64,000 nt of DNA from Euborellia annulipes (taxonomy: Eukaryota; Arthropoda; Insecta; Dermaptera; Anisolabididae). Made by a program: the position numbers and the translations under genes. Each line of letters opens with the position of its first letter. The first letter of the stretch is position 1. Below the pieces are notes generated by a model, which saw only the letters and a program-made list of their open reading frames with translations, was not told the origin of the DNA and did not search any database. Positions 35,186-46,258 of this stretch are shown here, piece by piece. The stretch covers positions 244,878 to 308,877 of the forward strand of contig JAKCPI010005294.1 in NCBI GenBank assembly GCA_023213315.1, given 5' to 3'.

Positions 35186-35640
35186 CAGTGGCGTAGCGTG
35201 GACTAATATAGGCGTGGGCGAAGTCGCATCAGCGAGGTCCCTTTTCTTTCGTTCCCAAGATCTGCCCAATAAATCTATCTTACCAAACATGCCTTGACAA
35301 GACATACCTAGTCATGATAGTGAAAATATAAATGCGCGGTGGGTGAATATTGAAAAGCATATAGATGTGAAAAAAAGTTTTAATTTGTGTCTTGAGTGAT
35401 TTAATTTTTTACAAAAGTAATGTCCTTCGGCTTTTTGCTTTACTGAAGTCCTCTAGCAAGGATTTGTAATTAATTTTTGCAGCTAAATCTGCTTCGATTG
35501 AGAGTATTGCTAAACCAGACAGTCGGTCTTATTATTCTCAAGTAGTTCTTAATAATATTCTTAATAATATACTTAAGTAGTTTTTAATAATTTTTAACTT
35601 AGGAAAATCTTTGTGAGGAAGCTGTACTTAGAGGCATAGT
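35186..35640 (-). mobile_element. Decayed hAT transposon, 3' part
   Basis: A terminal motif CAGTGGCGTAGCGTGG at 35186 is followed, reading inward, by the end of a hAT transposase on the minus strand (listed separately). The other end is cut off by the insertion starting at 35646. This is the only likely transposase remnant seen in the window. Confidence 0.6.
35409..35630 (-). pseudogene. hAT transposase C-terminal dimerisation region, broken
   Basis: On the minus strand, 35528 down to 35409 is open and reads DRLSGLAILSIEADL, then AAKINYKSLLEDFSKAKSRR, then TLLL and a stop. This fits the C-terminal dimerisation region of hAT transposases and ZMYM-type derivatives, whose members show RL..LA.LSIE and DEFA..KARR patterns. 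Just upstream, STASSQRFS, VKNY, and KNYLR echo the preceding conserved SxERxFSxLKxIKNYLR stretch, but two stops and an AT-rich local duplication break it. No catalytic part remains. The family identification is by motif recall. Confidence 0.65.
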
Positions 35641-35645
35641 CAACA

Positions 35646-36079
35646 CAGAGGCGTACCGAGGGGGGGAGGCGGTCCGCCTCTAGGCCCCGAGCCGGCATAG
35701 ACCCCAAAATATTTAGAAAAAAAAAAAATCTCTCTGGGCTCCAGTGAAAACGGAAAAATTTAGATAAAAAAACAAAATTTAGTATTATTGTTGAGGCTGT
35801 CGAATTGTATCAAGGAAGGGTTGCAGAGCAGAGACTGGCTGCCAGTCTTTGAGAGGGCCCGGGGCCCTTATTCAGGTAGCAACAGAAAAATTTAGATAAA
35901 AAAAAAATTTAATGAAAATTTGTCTTTGAGTTTTTGTGTATGAAGAAGAGGGATATTAAAAAAAAAATCGCCCCCCCCCCTCGAAAAATTCAATATACAT
36001 CTCTGGTACAAAATGTATTGTATATAGGCCCCTTCTTCTAGTGGCGCCCCAGGCCCCCAGCTACCTCGGTACGCCTCTG
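35646..36079. mobile_element. hAT-like MITE, GCCTCTGG-type, copy 1
   Basis: CAGAGGCGTACCGAGG at the left mirrors CCTCGGTACGCCTCTG at the right (16 bp). The element shares its body with 37866..38164, including AAAAATTTAGATAAAAAA. No matching 8-bp flank is seen, perhaps because neighbouring sequence was rearranged. An internal duplication of GGAAAAATTTAGATAAAA occurs. Confidence 0.65.
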
Positions 36080-37216
36080 ACATACATGTATATAAATACA
36101 AACATTAAAGTTGCTTCGTCACTAAAGCAATAAGAGCCCAAAAAGATTAATGATTAAGTTTCTATTGTGTTTGAAGGGAGATAATTAACAGAATCAGAGG
36201 CCAATTTATTTAGAAATAAAAAAAAAAACAAATTTATATTTATACCACTGAGAATTATCAAATATTATTTTATAATATTCTTTAATCCATGGACGAGCGA
36301 GCAGATGTGCCCAGCGCCCTTCAATCGATAGATTTTTTTTTTACTCTTTCTTCACTTCATCAGCACCCGGATGGCTTTTGATTGAGTATTTTAAAATCGC
36401 CATTAATCATCAAAAAAAAAAAAAAAAAAAATTATATATATATATAAAACATTTGCGGATGGTTTTCAAACAGAATCGCCATGCCTTTTAATTCTAAATT
36501 TACATTTTGATTGCACGAGATTTATTTTTAATTAGGTCTAAATCCAAAAGCGTAAGTCTTCAGATTGATTATAGGTATAGAGAGATGTTATTAATTGCGC
36601 ATTTTGAGCCCAGAGATTGCGAGTTCCATTGCTGATTTGTGCGAAGGGTTCTAGCGTGGATGTGATTAGCGTGAAATTGTATTTCCATATGAACGGTGTG
36701 CGTGTATACATGCGTCTGTGTGTGTGTGTTTGAAGCTGGATCGATCCGAATGGTTTTGAAGGCCCTCAACGAAACGACGGCCCAAGAACCATCTTCGAAG
36801 CATCCATTTGCTTAATTCGCCTACTGGTAAAAGCGAGAGAGGGAAAGTCCCCTCCCCCACTACCTCCCCCCCTCCCAGAAGAAGGGGATATGATTCTTGG
36901 CGGAGTTTGCCTCACAATTGGATTTAAATGGGATAATTGACTACGAAGACGAAGTCGTCACGGAGAAGGGATGGGCCCAAGAGTGGCTTAAGTAAAGGAT
37001 TAACACCTTCAAAAGTAATTCTACTTTGTCAATTCAACAAAGAAACGAATCAAACGAGTGTTTAAAGATTCCATTCTATTTTAATATAATAGCAGGGAGA
37101 AAGAACAAACATTCTGGGAGTAACCATAATTAGAAAATAAAGCAAGCAGCAGGGTTAATACTTTAAACTTATCAATTAATAAGGAAAAACATTTAAAAAA
37201 TTATCACATTATTTTT
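36080..37216. other. Low-copy region with island 36560..36990
   Basis: The island holds a purine-rich GAGAGAGGGAAAG next to a C-rich stretch and CGAAGACGAAGTCGTCACGG. Frames at 36569..36769 and 36666..36860 contain (TH)n from a GT run and no domains. Not identified. Confidence 0.3.
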
Positions 37217-37359
37217 ACTTTCTCTTAACCTATATATGAAATATATAGAGAGAGAAAGTATTGCGGTCATGTCAAAAATTCGATGTCGAGATTTTGATGG
37301 ATGTACATGTTTTGAGGTCCCCTGAGTCCAAAAAAGTGGGTCCCGAAAATTGGTCTGTG

Positions 37360-37409
<50 letters not shown>

Positions 37410-37560
37410 ACACTTTTGACCATGAAGGAAATGAGCTAGGAGGTTGAAATTTTATATCTAAGTTAGGCACCTTCCGACCTCGCGTTAATAAGCTTTTAAA
37501 CAAAATCGGCCAAAAAGTACTACTGATGTACTTTTTCAGTTTTTTTCGATTTTCTCAAAA
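37217..37560 (+). mobile_element. Twin-hairpin element, right-truncated, long GT run
   Basis: Five T precede ACTTTCTC. The GT run (37359..37408) is about 25 units, the longest in the window. The copy stops at GATTTTCTCAAAATGG. Frames with (TH)n at 37193..37423 and 37267..37503 are artefacts of that run. Confidence 0.8.
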
Positions 37561-37865
37561 TGGAATCACCCTTTTCTAAAGACGAAAACTGATCAATTCA
37601 ATTTTTTTTTTTTATTTATTTGAAATTCCTATCGGGATGTCCGTTTATTTACCCGAGGTCCTTTCGTGTACGAAGACACACATCTCAAACCCAACCGGCC
37701 TCTGGCCGTAGCCATCTACCGGCACCCCGTGAAGTTACATTATTTCCTATCTCTAACTCCTCCTCCTGCTTTCGTCTCTAGCTAGTGAACTAATCCTTTT
37801 TCTGGTTCCAACCGGCTCCTTATATCCAACCTCTTCTATTCAATGGAGGATGTCCTAGTTGAGGA
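37561..37865. other. Low-copy sequence, no gene recognised
   Basis: The segment is less AT-rich than average, with no motif, splice site or repeat that I can assign. Confidence 0.35.
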
Positions 37866-38164
37866 CAGTGGCGTACCGAGGGGGGGGCGGAGGGGGGCGG
37901 TCCGCCCCAGACCCCGAGCCGGCATAGGCCCCCAAATATATAAAAACGGAAAATTTAGATAAAAAAAAAACAAAATTTAATTAAAATTTCTCTTTGAGAG
38001 GCTCTGTCCCTTTGGGGTTCAGGGATATACGGTATTTTAAAAATATTTTTGTGTATGGAGGAGAGGGATATTTAAAGATGAGCAACCCCCTCAAAAAAAA
38101 ATTCAATATAAGGCCCCCTCTTCTAGTGCCGCCCCAGGCCCCCACCTGCCCCGGTACGCCTCTG
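37866..38164. mobile_element. Complete hAT-type MITE (299 bp)
   Basis: CAGTGGCGTACCGAGG at the left and CCGGTACGCCTCTG at the right form imperfect inverted repeats. The perfect 8-bp duplication GTTGAGGA is at 37858..37865 and 38165..38172. The interior is a G/C-run with an AT-rich centre. It is the best-preserved member of the family seen at 35646. Confidence 0.9.
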
Positions 38165-38249
38165 GTTGAGGAGGGCAACTTCTTTACGTCCCTTCCACAG
38201 GACGAGATATCACAACAACTCCCTCTACTATTAGTTGCCTAGGAGCTAT

Positions 38250-38410
38250 TGTGGCGAGATTCAATATTCCAATCCAGTGCCTGCTAGAGAATTTGTTTAC
38301 GGGTACATTAAATAAATATTTTTATTTAATGAAAAATCCCGCACGTCAAGGATTTGAACAGGGATCTTCTTTGTAGAGGCCGACACCCTGGCTCACTACA
38401 CCAGCGAGCC
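38250..38410 (-). repeat. tRNA-derived SINE 2, minus strand
   Basis: From 38410 downward: GGCTCGCTGGTGTAGTGAGC (A box at 38392..38404), then B box TGTTCAAATCC (38350..38360), then a tail containing GTAAACAAATTC. The tail recurs at 52318..52360, tying two repeat families together. Confidence 0.55.
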
Positions 38411-38523
38411 CCCCCCCCCCCCCCACGAAAACTGAATTTATGTATACATGTATTTGTATCCTAAATTGGCAATAAACTTGCCTGCCTAGGGCTAGGCTAG
38501 GACCTGGCTATATATCGCGTATG

Positions 38524-38600
38524 TGAGCTGCGGTCTAGTGGTTAGGGCACTCCGAGTGCAAATTGGAGGATCCGTGGTTCGACTCCCGGCGGCACACCCT
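38524..38600 (+). repeat. tRNA-like SINE 3 or tRNA pseudogene
   Basis: A box GCGGTCTAGTGGTTAGGGC and B box GGTTCGACTCC (38576..38586) are both good, with an acceptor-like GGCGGCACACCC after them. The anticodon arm cannot fold as CTCC...GGAG with a 7-nt loop, so a working tRNA is unlikely. Confidence 0.55.
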
Positions 38601-39718
38601 TATTTTTCGGGTATGTCAATTAATAAATATTTAATTGTATAAGATTACTATTAAATTAATTAAAAATTAATTTAAAAAGATATTTATATAATACTTTTTA
38701 TTTTATTATTATTTTCCTGGGGAGCGAATGCAGAGCCCCCCTTCCTCAAATGAAGTTCCTCTGCCCTTCCAGGCAAAGTGACGTTTAATGAGACCGTAGA
38801 TTATATCTTATATTATTTATTCTGCTAATGATATTATAAATATAGGAATTTTTCAGCTTGGGCTCCTCCCTTAAATACTCTAATATCTATCCCTAGCTTT
38901 ATTATTATAGAGTTTAAATATGATTGGGAGGGTTTTACATGTATTTATATTATTTAATATCATGATATACGACGAGTGATTTAGATTTCTAGCCTTTTTA
39001 CAGTTTATTAAATAAAAAAATATCTTATTTGTAATTTTTAATTTAATTTACACTCAGTTTCATTTTGGATTAAAATATCTTTTTTTCTTGTTTTTTTTTT
39101 TTGTATTTTTTTTAGGATTAATTTAAAAATATGATATATTTTTGTTTGTGGATGTAAGGCTTCGTGGGCTTCGACACTAGGATATCCAGATTGATTTTTT
39201 CCACCAAATCTAACTATCACACAATGTTTATTTTTTTATACTGGGTATATTTCTATAATAAACTTTTAAAAAGATAAATACCATACATAAACATAATGGA
39301 ATTTTCCCCTAATTATATCAGGGCAGGTGTATTTACTTAAAGAACAAGAAGAAGTCATTAAAATTTTAAAAAATAAAAACCTGTCCCATTATATTAGGTG
39401 CAAATTAATATAATCATGTTCATTAAAAATAATGAAAACAATTTTAAAAATATGAATTCTACAAGCCGGTAGACCGTGGAAAAAATAATTTTCTCAACGA
39501 TTCATTCACTCATTATTATTATTTAGATTTGAGATCTAGGAATGATTTTTTGTTGATTTTAGGCTAAAATTTAAAAATCGAATAATACCATATAAGTATA
39601 AGGGGAAGGGGGGGGGGGGCGGTTGTGAGCTCCCTCCATCTCCCAGAAGCTCTAAACTAGATATTTTGGATTCTTATTCAATAATATTAAATTATTAATG
39701 TTTTTTACATTTTACATT
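38601..39718. other. AT-rich, no gene recognised
   Basis: A decayed repeat-C-type end (CCTCAAATGAAGTTCCTCTG) lies at 38737..38756, and a G-run at 39605..39620. The rest is AT-rich, and the frame at 39038..39220 has no merit. Confidence 0.4.
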
Positions 39719-40157
<439 letters not shown>

Positions 40158-41339
40158 AAAAATTTAGCCCTCCCAAAAAATTATACAAACCACGAATGAT
40201 ATGATTTTTTAGAAATTTGAAAACCATCGTGTTCCCATTCAAATTTTAAGTAGAAATTTTATAAACAAGACTTTTATTTTAAAATGACAGTTTTTTGGAT
40301 TTTTTAAAAATATTTTAAATATGATCAAGAAAAGCCGAATCAATTAGAAACGGAGATATATGAGAATAATTAAAAAAAAAAAAAAAACAATGCATAGTTA
40401 AGTTGCATAGTAAAAATTAAAAAAATTATCGCCCATTGTTGTCAGAATTATTAATCTTAGTCTTTTGACGACTTGCTTAATTACTTAGTAATAAATAATC
40501 TCGAGATATACTTAGCCTCCTGGAGCCTTTAACTGATAAGACTCTTATCATAGAGATGATTTAAATTTCGAAAAATAATAAAATTCGTTAATTAATAATG
40601 AAAAGGTGCCTTTATTAAAAATAAATAATTGGAAAGTTTAATAGGTTGTGATTTTTTTTATATATTAATACAAAACAATCTATAATGAGAGAAGTACAAT
40701 AGAAAGAAAGAAGCATTTCGAAAAACAAAAGCGATGAAAGAGACTTTGGGGAGCCAATTTCCTTTTTAGACGAATAATTGACTGAAGTTGGGTGAGAAGA
40801 ATCTGTCACAATTTGTCAGTTAATTAACGATAAAAACTGATTGATTGTCCCGGGCACCTTCGCATTTCATGTAGCCTCGTCAGGTCGTGAGATCTCTACG
40901 CTGATTCCACGAGAGTCCAAACCCAAGGGGGGGGGGGGGGGGGACAGAGGTCTCTCCCTGACTGACTGCCATTTGAGACCTCGCAATTAATTATCGCACA
41001 TCCCCGACTAAACTCTACATCTCAGAATATTAGAAAAATTGCCAGAAAGGAGGGGGAAATTTAATATCTGGAGAAAATATAAATTTATGGGCAAACTGTA
41101 GGATATATCATGTGCACCAAAATGAGGTGCTACAGGCCGAGATATTGCAGATGGTCTTAATTTTCATAAGGAATTTGGGACAGACAAAGAAAATATAACA
41201 CAAGTACTACCTGTGATATATAAAAAAAAGTTTTATTTTAGTCTACTTATATTATCTTTTTTGTGAGTTTTACTTTTTATTTGATGTTGCTATTTGATTA
41301 CTAAACCAGTCAGTTTGACTGGCTTCGGCATAAATATAT
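40158..41339. other. Low-copy region with island 40840..41020
   Basis: The island has GTCCCGGGCACC and a 17-G run at about 40927..40943. Otherwise AT-rich. The frames at 40615..40809 and 41294..41518 are unsupported, and the latter overlaps the next palindrome. Confidence 0.35.
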
Positions 41340-41343
41340 TTAT

Positions 41344-42844
41344 GGGGCATTCCACGCCAACTCGACCACTTCTGAACCCGACCATTTTTGATTTGGCTGA
41401 AACTTTGTCATCTTTTTGTACCCTATTGAAAACGTGTCTGAGAATTTTTTCAGATTTTTCGACCCAGCCAAAAAAAAGTTATAGCATTTTCAAAAAACAT
41501 CGATTTTTTTTCAAATAACCGTAAAACTGTCAAAAATTAACTTATCGGGACGATTTTTTTTTGAAATTTTTGTCTTTAAATGTACTTTTCAGAAAAAAAT
41601 ATGACAAAATTTTACAGATTCATCTTGAACGTTTTTTTTGACATTTTCGGAAAAAAACAAAAATTTCGGGATGAATGACACTTTTTTTAATTTTTTTTTT
41701 TATAAAAAACTTTGATTTTTTCTACAAATTCTCTGAAAATTTCAGAGTGGGATTATTTCGCGTTCTATTTTTTTTTATTTTTGAAAAAAAAAAAATTTTT
41801 TTCTCCGCTTATTTATCATGATGGTGCTCTTAAATTCTTCCAGGATTGACTGAGATTCTAGAAAATTGAAGAAAAATAATAATAATAATAGTTAGGGGTG
41901 ATGAAAATCGAGAAAATTCCATTTATCCTGAAAAAATTAGAAATTAGTTGTGTATTCAACTACTGAAGAATTTGAAGCGTCAAGTAAAAGCTTAGAAACA
42001 TGGGCGTAACTAGGGAGGTGCTAGGGGGCCTGGCCCTCCCCAGAAAGCTCCTTGCCCCAAGAAAAATTGAGAAAATATGGGGCTTTTCAGGGCCTCCGGA
42101 GGGGGGCTGGTCCCATGGCCCTTCTTTAACTTTTCTTGGGGCAAGGAGCTTTCTGGGGAGGGCCAGGCCCCCTGGCACCCCCCTAGTTACGCCCATGTTT
42201 CTAAGATTTTACCTGACGCTTCAAATTCTTCAGTAGTTGAATACACAACTAATTTCTAATTTTTCAGGATAAATGGAATTTTCTCGATTTTCATCACCCC
42301 TAACTATTATTATTATTATTTTTCTTCAATTTTCTAGAATCTCAGTCAATCCTGGAAGAATTTAAGAGCACCATCATGATAAATAAGCGGAGAAAAAAAA
42401 TTTTTTTTTTCAAAAATAAAAAAAAATAGAACGCAAATAATCCCACTCACACTTTTCAGAGAATTTGTAGAAAAAAGCAAAGTTTTTTATAAAAAAAAAA
42501 TTAAAAAAAAAGTGTCATTCATCCCGAAATTTTTGTTTTTTTCCGAAAATGTCAAAAAACGTTCAAGATGAATCTGTAAAATTTTGTCATATTTATTTCT
42601 GAAAAGTACATTTAAAGACAAAAATTTCAAAAAAAAATCGTCCCGATAAGTTAATTTTTGACAGTTTTACGGTTATTTGAAAAAAAAATCGATGTTTTTT
42701 GAAAATGCTATAACTTTTTTTGGCTGGGTCGAAAAATCTGAAAAATTCTCAAACACGTTTTCAATAGGGTACAAAAGATGACAAAGTTTCAGCCAAATCA
42801 AAATGGTCGGGTTCAGAAGTGGTCGAGTTGGCGTGGAATGCCCC
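41344..42844. mobile_element. Giant palindromic element (1501 bp)
   Basis: The left end GGGGCATTCCACGCCAACTC is mirrored at the right end. Arms of about 725 bp (41344..42068) and 716 bp (42129..42844) are inverted copies with few differences, chiefly in A/T run length, around a loop of about 60 bp. TTAT occurs on both sides (41340..41343 and 42845..42848) and may be the target duplication. Apart from mirror-image frames it carries no protein. The near-identity of the arms implies recent origin or ongoing arm homogenisation. The superfamily is unassigned. Confidence 0.8.
41999..42197. mobile_element. GC-rich palindromic core of the giant element
   Basis: CATGGGCGTAACTAGG and its complement lie at the ends of a 199-bp centre with arms of about 70 bp. 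The flanks mirror each other too (CTTAGAAA and TTTCTAAG), so there is no direct duplication. Frames at 41960..42196 and 42000..42236 encode nearly the same 78 residues on opposite strands simply because of the palindrome. Confidence 0.6.
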
Positions 42845-42964
42845 TTATATATTTTTTCGCTTTGATTTAAATAAAAGGAAAAGTAAAAACCATAATATTT
42901 ATTACTCGCACGTATTTGTATTTAATAAAGTGTCAAAAAGATTTCCTGTATGTATTATGTTCAC

Positions 42965-43650
42965 TAGGGCTCGGATTTATAGGCACTGAAAATCTTTAAA
43001 ATAGGCAGGAAACTAAGCACTAAAAATTATTAAAATAGGCACTTAAAAAGGCATTTATTGTAAAAATAGGCACTTAAAAGGCATTATTTAAGACATTATT
43101 TAAAAAATAATATAAAAAATTTAAAAAATTGATGTCTTATTTTTGGTAATCTGGTGTGACTCGTCGCACAGCACACAATTTATTCTTAATTTCGGTAATT
43201 TAAAGGCACATTCAGTACTTGTTTGCCAGAATATAAATACAAATTTTTAAGTACTACCTTCCAATTTTTCAAATTTTACATTAAAAATAAATTTTTTTTC
43301 GAAAAAAAGTATTTTTTTTTTAAATCTCGGGGGGGGGGGGGTAATTACCCCCTTTACGCCCCCCCTCCCCCTTGAAATATTTTCTTGATAATTCGAAAAA
43401 ATTTTAAATTTAGGTTATGTATAGCAAGTAAAAAATTGAAATTGGCTATTTGAACTTAAAATAGGCACTAAAAAAGGCATTTATAGATGAAATAGGCACT
43501 AAAACCTAAAATCGGCCAAAATAGGCATTATAGGCACTAACAAATGCCTCTTATTTTATTTAGAATTTCATGAAACGTATACATATCATATTGGCCTAAA
43601 TTTTAAGCCATAAATTAAAAAAAGGCAAATAGGGCGAAATCCGAGCCCTA
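42965..43650. mobile_element. hAT-type element (686 bp)
   Basis: TAGGGCTCGGATTT and AAATCCGAGCCCTA are perfect 14-bp inverted repeats. Flanks ATGTTCAC (42957..42964) and ATGATCAC (43651..43658) differ by one base. The interior repeats AAATAGGCAC/TTAAAAGGCAT motifs many times. A partial MITE D (43145..43374) is inserted. No transposase. Confidence 0.8.
43145..43374. repeat. MITE D partial, nested
   Basis: GGTAATCTGGTGTGACTCG starts it, and a C-run with CCCTTG ends it, matching 25310..25540. Its usual left end is missing and no duplication is visible. Confidence 0.5.
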
Positions 43651-43658
43651 ATGATCAC

Positions 43659-44997
43659 ATTATCCCAGGGACGACCCCGCGCCCCAAAATTTTTCAAATA
43701 TATATACTGGTATATAGCCTATATATACGAACAATTTCTATATTTACTTTTTTTCAGTAGATTGGTGCAATTAATGATAATTTCTTGAATTGGAGATTTA
43801 GTGTCTTTACTTAGTTTTACTTTAGTTCTTTCGTTTCCTGAGAATAAATCTTATTCTACTCAACCGATTGTTATGAAATTTGGTCCATTTGGGCTGAACA
43901 TAAATGGTTTAATTATAGGGTCCTGTTTCATAAAAGTGGTTTCTCCACAATTTCATTAAAAAAAATTTGCCACTATCAATTATTTTACATAATCGTATTT
44001 TACAGTATTTCTAATTTCGTCTTCTAAAATAAATATTTTTTTTAAATCTCTTCAATTAAAATTCATCTGTATTTTATATGATAGTTTATTAAGTTAATAG
44101 ATAAATAAATCCAAATATTTAAATGATTGAAATGAGTCAAATGTCATTAAACGATAAAAACGTATCGTAAAACTATTAAAATTGTTACGAGATAATAAAT
44201 ATTTTATTTGTTTGTTTATGGCTATTCACAGTTAAATTTTATTTATTTATAAATAAAAATACTTAATTGAATTTAAAATGAGTTTAATATGTAATAATAA
44301 CTCACCGAGGTTCAATTTTTCCTCTTTCTTTCAACCTTTCTATATATATTCTTAAGAGACCGACCGACTTTTATCTCTCTTTAAAATTAAGAACTCTGGG
44401 AAGAAAAAGACAAGACCTGAAAAAGAAAACGGCCAAAAACGAGCTGAACCGAAATCTGAGTTTGAAAAGATGAGATGAGGCTTGTATACTAAAAAAAAAA
44501 AAGATCGAATGATTTTGGCAACAGGGAAAAATGGAGTGATTGTTTTAGTTACGAGGGAAAATTTACTTAAAAAAAAGGTATATGAATTTTGTATAGGAAA
44601 ATTAAGAAAAAGATTAAAACAAGTTTCGGTAGGACCCTACTCTTTATTTATAAAAAACATTTTATTAATTTTAGTTTTTAATGTAAATTTTTCCTTGAAT
44701 TTCAACATCATTTATCAATCATTTCCTAAAAAAACAAATGAAAAAATAGTAATTAACTTAACTAAAAAAATATATTTTTGTTAAGTCCTCAAATTGTTCA
44801 CATGTGCCCCGATGTCGAGGTAGATTTGAACATCTAAAGGGCAGCTTTGAACAAATACTAAAACAATTTAAAAGAATCAAGATTTTCTCTTCCATTTGAA
44901 ACAAAACATAGCACTCTACATAACTCACTCTTTATTTTATCTTTAATATTAGAAAAGTGGGTCCCGCAAAATGGTTTAACTGTGTGTGTCTTGAAAA
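43659..44997. other. AT-rich region with possible exon 44357..44469
   Basis: After a pyrimidine tract and TTCTTAAG, a frame is open from about 44355 to a TGA near 44477 with KNSGKKKTRPEKENGQKR and AEPKSEFEKMR. The purine-rich stretch and the preceding tract resemble an exon edge, but no donor site fits well and the frame lacks an early Met. The 100-codon frame at 44482..44784 follows in other sequence and is AT-driven. A twin-hairpin scrap (GTGGGTCCCGCAAAATGG) is at 44956..44973. Confidence 0.2.
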
Positions 44998-45385
44998 TGT
45001 AGGCCAATATTCACATTTCGTCCTCAAAATTGTTTGAAGACTACTTTTGGAATTTTAATCAAATTCGTTAGAGCGAATTTTGAGAAAATCTAAAAAACTA
45101 AAAAAGTACATAATAAAAGTAGTACTTTTTGACCGATTTAGTTCAAAAGCTTATTTTCACGCCACAGGAGGGGGCCCAACTTAAATATAAAATTTCAGCC
45201 TAGTTGCTCAATTTCTCCATGCTTTAAATTGATCACACAGAGATAGACGGGACCCACTTTTTTGACCCAGGGGACCTCAAAACTTACATTTCCTTCAAAA
45301 TCTGGACATCGAATTTTTGACATGAATCCAATACGTTCTCATTATACATGTATATACATTAACATAGATATAGATAAGTGAAAGT
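44998..45385 (-). mobile_element. Twin-hairpin element, partial
   Basis: Body (about 45030 onward), the GGGACCCACTTTTTTGACCC block, and a decayed small hairpin ending GATAAGTGAAAGT. The large hairpin is absent, and a plus-oriented scrap lies just upstream. Confidence 0.65.
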
Positions 45386-46142
45386 AAAAATTAAACAAAA
45401 AAATAAATAAATAAAAATAAAAACAAATTTCAAAGAGTATTTTACTGGCATTTCAATTTTAAATTTAAATAGAAATCAGATACGACTTCAATTAAAGTAT
45501 TTTCAATTGATTGAATTTTTATATCACTTTTTAATGTTTCGTTTCTAAATACAGAGTGGTTAGGGTAAAAGTAAAGAACCTTGAATTCCATTTGAAAAAA
45601 AAATTGTCCACAACTGTTTGGAAACTAGCAAACAAGATTAGTGTGGAGAATTAGGAAGTTAAGGCTGTAGTAAGAGGCTGTAACGAGTTTATGAGCCTGG
45701 GTGCTATTTACAAAGAGAGCCACCTCCATTCCTCAACTCGGCTTAAGCACTCTATTAAGAAGCCGAAATACTGGAACTGGTTTCTAGCAAGCAAACCACT
45801 CTTCTTTCTCTTTGATTAATATGACTAGCCCTTAATAAACGCCCTTCCCTCACTTTTCGGCAAGTCATTTCGATTATTGTTTAGAAACAGCTACTATTTT
45901 TGCCGAGCTTCTGTTGGCAAATGTGTAAAAAAAAACATTGTTTTTTTTTGAATAGCCAAGGAAAATAAAATAATATTATTTTTATTTTTATTATTTTATT
46001 TTATTATTTTTATTTTTTATTATATCAAAATTAATTAAATATTACTACAAGGTAACATAATTTTATTTGTCATTCGCTGATATCATTTTAAAAGGTACGT
46101 ATCTGCGCAGGATCACGCTTGGCAGAATGCAAGTTGATGGTC
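45386..46142. other. Low-copy region, no gene recognised
   Basis: A moderately complex patch lies at 45630..45830. No frame or motif stands out. Confidence 0.35.
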
Positions 46143-46159
46143 AACGCACACCCCCCCCC

Positions 46160-46211
<52 letters not shown>

Positions 46212-46258
46212 ATTTTGCGGGACCCACTTTTTTGAACTCAGGGGACATCAAAACATGA
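46143..46258 (-). repeat. Twin-hairpin fragment with C-run and CA run
   Basis: A C-run (46151..46162) and (CA)n (to about 46210) are followed by GCGGGACCCACTTTTTTG and GGGGACATCAAAACATG. The rest of the element is missing. A frame with (HT)n is an artefact. Confidence 0.7.

Noticed and set aside
37193..37503. Reading frames with (TH)n or (HT)n and FWTQGTSKHV or CISIKIS stretches (also 10038, 18561, 21239, 26699, 59011, 46067)
   Set aside because: They are translations of the twin-hairpin repeat and its GT microsatellite, recur with frameshifts in every copy and have no conserved start or stop.
38524..38600. Functional tRNA gene
   Set aside because: A and B boxes are present but the anticodon and acceptor stems do not fold properly, and the neighbourhood is repetitive.
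41960..42236. Two 78-residue proteins on opposite strands
   Set aside because: They are mirror images produced by the palindrome, not independent genes.
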